Shown here: piece by piece, positions 6,733 through 9,978 of the stretch
How positions within the stretch are numbered: the first letter of the stretch is position 1
Layout of the letters: each line of letters starts with the position of its first letter
NCBI GenBank assembly: GCA_002729295.1
Contig: PBTU01000124.1
Coordinates: 1 to 9,978 of the forward strand
Reading direction: 5' to 3'
Origin: Verrucomicrobiales bacterium
Lineage (GTDB): Bacteria > Verrucomicrobiota > Verrucomicrobiia > Verrucomicrobiales > Akkermansiaceae
Length of the DNA stretch: 9,978 nt
Notes under the pieces: model-generated
Databases searched by the model: none
The model's input: the letters and a program-made list of their open reading frames with translations, nothing else
Told to the model about the DNA's origin: nothing
Translations under genes and position numbers: made by a program

Positions 6733-9700
6733 GGTAGATAGACAAATTCGTTAAGACTGAAAATAACCTGACAAAGGTCAGCGAAGGCAAGTTCTTTGGC
6801 GTTTTTGGTTCCTTGATAGGAAGACGCCTGGGCATCAATGAACGCGCGGTTATTACGCAACTCCGTTGAGGTTGGGTCACGACTCAGGGTGCGCCGGTAG
6901 AGTTCGCGAATCGCTTCATCGGTCTCTTTTGAAGAAACACTTTCCGCCAAAGCACCCGCCCAACCCACGACCTGCGGATTGTTCATAAAGAGTAAGGCCT
7001 GGGGTGCAATCGTCGTACTGGGACGACTTCCCTGACTCGACAGCGGCTCCGGTTGATCAAAAATCTGCATCATCGGAACGAGCCGACTGCGCTTGATCAT
7101 GAAATAGATGCTGCGACGTCGATGCCTCTCATCCAAAGTCCCCGGCCCATACATCCTGGTATCCAGTTGCCCGGCCGACGAAAGAATAGAATCACGCACA
7201 ATTTCGGCCTCGAGACGTCGCGGAGTGAAACGCCAGAGGAATTGATTATCGGGATCAGCCGCAGCCTTCTTCGGCGAGGGCGCACTGCTTTGTTGCCAGG
7301 TCGCACTGAGCATGATGTCGCGATGTAAGGCCTTCACGTCCCATCCGCTCGCAATGAACCGCCAAGCCATGTAATCCAACAACTCCGGATGCGAGGGAAG
7401 CTTTCCCTGCAGACCAAAGTCGTTCGGGGTCGATACGATTCCCCTTCCAAAGTGATGATGCCATATTCGATTCACTGCCACCCGCGCCAGCAAGTGCCCT
7501 GCGCCATTCTCGACATCCGTCATCCAGTTCGCCAATCCGGTGCGACGATAACTCGTACGCTCCCAATCAACCGGAGGCTGCTCCTGCCAATCAGCACTGG
7601 CCTTGCCATTATTCATGAGCACCTGAAGAAAACCCGCATTCGCCACACCCTTTTTCTGATTTGGATCGCCTCGACTTAGGAAGTGTGTCTCAGGATAAAA
7701 ATGCGGGAAACCGCGCCCATCGGCATGATGTTTTGTTGGCTTAAACCCTTCGCTGGTCACCTGCACTTTGGTCACGCTGGGCTTGGGCTTGGTTCCGAGG
7801 GAATTTCTGACAGCCGCATCCAGCTTCACCCATTCCGGGATTGAAATAAGGTATTGCTGAAAGAGCACCTTCCGCTGTTTCTCATCAAGCGCTCCTCTCG
7901 CCAAAGCCTCAAGGGCTGCGCTGATCGCACTGTCTTTTCCGCCGCCCACTTTCACTGAAGGCGCAGAATTTCCACTCACCGAAAGACGGAATCTTCCCAA
8001 GCTATGCTGTGTATTATTGTAAAACCGCAGCTCCACTTCCAGCATCTCTTCGCTATTAAGCTTCGTTGCCTTCTCTAACTCAAAAACCGCAGCCTGATCT
8101 TTTCCAATCCCTCCTGAATCCACAGCCCAACCAGTCCCATCGAAATTTCTATCAATCGACGAAGCCACCGAGAGATTGCTCTTGTTTTGTTGATGCGTCG
8201 CTTTCGCACCGACCAATTTCAGCTCACGTTTTTTCCCATCGCGAGAAACCGCAAAAAGCTTAAGATTGCTCAATGCAAAATTCCCATTACTCGCTCGCCC
8301 CGGTCCCTTTCGCTTCATCGATGAATCAGTCAATGCCTCCAAGCGGAGAAATCGCATCATCCCCGAAAGAGGTGCCGATTTAACGGTATAGATCTCCTTC
8401 GCCCCTGCTGCTCCCACCGCCAATATCGCACCATCGGCTTGCTGCTTCAGCTTGGTTGCCTTGTGACTGGAAACGGCACTCTTCACGCCAAGGTTCATCC
8501 ACTCACTTTGCGCTACCAAAGAACGAGCATCGGTCTTGAGCCACCGTTTAAATGAACTCACCAGCTTGGGATTCGCTTCAAATTCCGCGCGAGCATCCAC
8601 TGACTGATCGCACCTCACCTGCCACTCCTTCAAGGCCAACTGATATTCTTCAGAATCCAGATCGACATCGATCTCACTACGAATCGTCGTGGTGAAGTTC
8701 GCCACAAAACGATAGTAATCCTTCACCGGAATGGGGTCGAACTTGTGGTCATGACAACGGGCACATCCGATGGTCAGCCCCAACATCGCCGTACCAGTCG
8801 TGGCGGCCATGTCGTCCAATTCATCGTAACGCGCGCTTTCAAATTCCTTTTCCGTCAGCTGCGTCGGAAAGACACCCGCCCCTAAAAAACCCGTCGCCAT
8901 CATCGCGAGCGGATTCTCCGGATCGAGCTCGTCACCCGCGACTTGCAATCGAACAAATTCATCCCAGGGCATGTTCGTATTGAGCGCCTTGATCACAAAA
9001 TCGCGATAGTGATAAGCATACTTCCGGTTGTAATCCTGCTCAAAGCCATGGCTCTCCGCAAAGCGCGCCGCATCCAACCAATGCCGCGCCCAACGCTCTC
9101 CATAGTGCGGGCTGGCGAGAAGTTTATCCACCAAGTCCACATGGCTCATCGAGAGCGCCGCCTTCAATTGCTCTGCGGTCGGCGGCAATCCAATCACCGA
9201 CAAATACGCCCGCCGAATCCGATCTCGATCCTTTGCCTGCGAATTGGGCAGCAGATTATTTTCCTGCAATTTTGCCGCGACGAATTGGTCAATCTCCCCC
9301 TTCACCCATTTCCCTCCAGCCTTTGGCGGCGTCACCTTGGCCAGCGGCTTAAACGACCAAAACTCACGATCACTATCCGTCACCCTCATCTCAGCAGGAC
9401 GATCGCCCTTGTTCTCAAGGAGCGGCTTGTCATAAGGTGCGCCTAACGCGATCCACTTCTCAAAATCTGCGATCAGGGAATCAGGTAACTTATCCTTCTT
9501 CGGCGGCATCTCCAGGTCCTCTTCCTCATGTCGGATCAAAGTGAGCAAATAACTCTCTCCCGGCTTTTCCAAATCAATGGCATCCTCCGAATCCCCGCCT
9601 TCCAACAACAAATCCCGCGTTGAGAGATCCAAGCCCGAGCGAACCTTCTCGTCCCCGTGGCATTTCAGGCAATTGTCGATCAAGGCCGGACGAATCGTCT

Positions 9701-9806
9701 TTTGAAACAAGGCAGTCCCCTCCTTCATCTTCTCGGCATGCCCATCCTGGGACAATGCCGGACCACCTGAGAGAGCAACCGCGATAATAAGGACTTGTTT
9801 GCGCAT
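6729..9806 (-). CDS. PSCyt1-DUF1549-DUF1553 (PSD1) exported multidomain protein
   Basis: 1025-residue protein with the planctomycete/verrucomicrobial architecture. A Sec signal peptide (MRKQVLIIAVALSGGPALSQ) probably ends near residue 19-20. The Planctomycete cytochrome C domain spans about 30-125, with a heme-type motif CLKCH (46-50) and the typical EMPPKKDKLP (99-108). DUF1549/PSCyt2 spans about 170-375, with GLPPT (206-210), HYGERWARHWLDAARFAESHG (234-254) and a second CxxCH, CARCHDHKFDPI (348-359). A middle segment at about 470-612 carries LRLEALTDSS, GPGRASNGNFALS, DRNFDGTGWAV and LGRFRLSVSGN; it resembles a beta-sandwich, carbohydrate-binding-like module seen in such proteins. DUF1553/PSD1 spans about 705-1010, with THFLSRGDPNQKKG, LARVAVNRIWHHHFGRGIV, PSHPELLDY and RRSIYFMIKR. 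Function is unknown; redox activity and polysaccharide binding are suggested only by the domains. It is first in the operon with the DUF1501 gene. No clear promoter or ribosome site was found upstream. Confidence 0.95.
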   Translation of the reverse strand: MRKQVLIIAVALSGGPALSQDGHAEKMKEGTALFQKTIRPALIDNCLKCHGDEKVRSGLDLSTRDLLLEGGDSEDAIDLEKPGESYLLTLIRHEEEDLEMPPKKDKLPDSLIADFEKWIALGAPYDKPLLENKGDRPAEMRVTDSDREFWSFKPLAKVTPPKAGGKWVKGEIDQFVAAKLQENNLLPNSQAKDRDRIRRAYLSVIGLPPTAEQLKAALSMSHVDLVDKLLASPHYGERWARHWLDAARFAESHGFEQDYNRKYAYHYRDFVIKALNTNMPWDEFVRLQVAGDELDPENPLAMMATGFLGAGVFPTQLTEKEFESARYDELDDMAATTGTAMLGLTIGCARCHDHKFDPIPVKDYYRFVANFTTTIRSEIDVDLDSEEYQLALKEWQVRCDQSVDARAEFEANPKLVSSFKRWLKTDARSLVAQSEWMNLGVKSAVSSHKATKLKQQADGAILAVGAAGAKEIYTVKSAPLSGMMRFLRLEALTDSSMKRKGPGRASNGNFALSNLKLFAVSRDGKKRELKLVGAKATHQQNKSNLSVASSIDRNFDGTGWAVDSGGIGKDQAAVFELEKATKLNSEEMLEVELRFYNNTQHSLGRFRLSVSGNSAPSVKVGGGKDSAISAALEALARGALDEKQRKVLFQQYLISIPEWVKLDAAVRNSLGTKPKPSVTKVQVTSEGFKPTKHHADGRGFPHFYPETHFLSRGDPNQKKGVANAGFLQVLMNNGKASADWQEQPPVDWERTSYRRTGLANWMTDVENGAGHLLARVAVNRIWHHHFGRGIVSTPNDFGLQGKLPSHPELLDYMAWRFIASGWDVKALHRDIMLSATWQQSSAPSPKKAAADPDNQFLWRFTPRRLEAEIVRDSILSSAGQLDTRMYGPGTLDERHRRRSIYFMIKRSRLVPMMQIFDQPEPLSSQGSRPSTTIAPQALLFMNNPQVVGWAGALAESVSSKETDEAIRELYRRTLSRDPTSTELRNNRAFIDAQASSYQGTKNAKELAFADLCQVIFSLNEFVYLP

Positions 9807-9978
9807 AGAATTCAGACCAATGACCGATAGTTCCCCATTTACGCCCCATCAATGGCAATCTCTATCAAGAGCCCACTACAAAAAAACAGCGACCTGCTGA
9901 TCACGCGCGTTGATCAAGGCTAGGATGAGCGACACTAGGAACTCGGCCCGGCACCCATCGTCCCGTAGCCCTTGAAAA
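9807..9978. other. Upstream region of the PSD1-DUF1501 operon, to window edge
   Basis: 172 bases with no convincing gene on either strand. Besides the inverted repeat at 9898-9916 it holds a short direct repeat, CTAGGA at 9920-9925 and again at 9935-9940. On the minus strand the best promoter-like pair is TTGATG, then 17 bases, then TATCGG, and the -10 is too poor to call. A 16-codon + strand frame from 9926 is too short and featureless to annotate. Confidence 0.4.
9898..9916. repeat. Interrupted inverted repeat upstream of the exported-protein operon
   Basis: TGATCA (9898-9903) and TGATCA (9911-9916), each self-palindromic, flank CGCGCG plus one T. The inner ACGCGCGT (9903-9910) is itself an 8-base palindrome, so the block is nearly symmetric apart from one extra T. 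It lies 92 bases upstream of the PSD1 start at 9806. The position suits a regulator-binding site, but this is inference from symmetry alone. Confidence 0.3.

Noticed and set aside
8943..9446. 167-codon + strand frame inside the PSD1 gene
   Set aside because: It lies opposite well-conserved DUF1549 and cytochrome-domain sequence, including near CARCH, and has no recognisable features.
1..9978. Mobile element, CRISPR array, tRNA/rRNA, riboswitch or defence system
   Set aside because: Looked for on both strands. No terminal repeats with transposase motifs, no regularly spaced repeats, no cloverleaf or rRNA-like sequence, and no nuclease or toxin-antitoxin motifs were seen.

Overview
The window looks like an ordinary chromosomal stretch from a member of the Planctomycetota-Verrucomicrobiota group, with Verrucomicrobiota the more likely. 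The main evidence is an adjacent pair of exported proteins on the minus strand: a Planctomycete-type cytochrome/DUF1549/DUF1553 protein and a Tat-type DUF1501 protein. Such pairs are abundant in that group and rare elsewhere. No transposase, integrase, CRISPR array, tRNA or rRNA was recognised.

Layout, left to right. (1) The last 25 codons of an unidentified + strand gene, followed by a clear intrinsic terminator. (2) mutS on the + strand, the mismatch-recognition ATPase, intact, with a C-terminal beta-clamp-binding peptide. (3) Convergent with it after 19 bases, a minus-strand stand-alone protein of the phosphate acetyl/butyryltransferase fold. Its usual catalytic Ser and Asp positions appear to be replaced. 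(4) Divergent from it across 71 bases, a + strand PHP-family histidinol-phosphatase of the HisJ type. (5) A small orphan + strand gene of 81 codons that I do not recognise, supported mainly by codon use. (6) Convergent with it, a two-gene minus-strand operon: the PSCyt1-DUF1549-DUF1553 gene is read first, and its stop overlaps the start of the DUF1501 gene in an ATGA. (7) A 172-base upstream region of that operon holding an interrupted inverted repeat.

Functionally the window is a mosaic. It holds DNA repair (mutS), probable histidine biosynthesis (the PHP phosphatase, away from other his genes), a possibly non-catalytic acyltransferase-fold protein, and an envelope or periplasmic pair of unknown biochemical role. 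The pair is the only clear operon. Across the whole window the + strand is C-rich and G-poor at silent positions whichever strand carries the gene, which suggests a replication-strand skew. I see no clear new multi-gene system. The items most worth a second look are the altered acyltransferase-fold protein, the orphan 81-codon gene and the uncharacterised exported pair.
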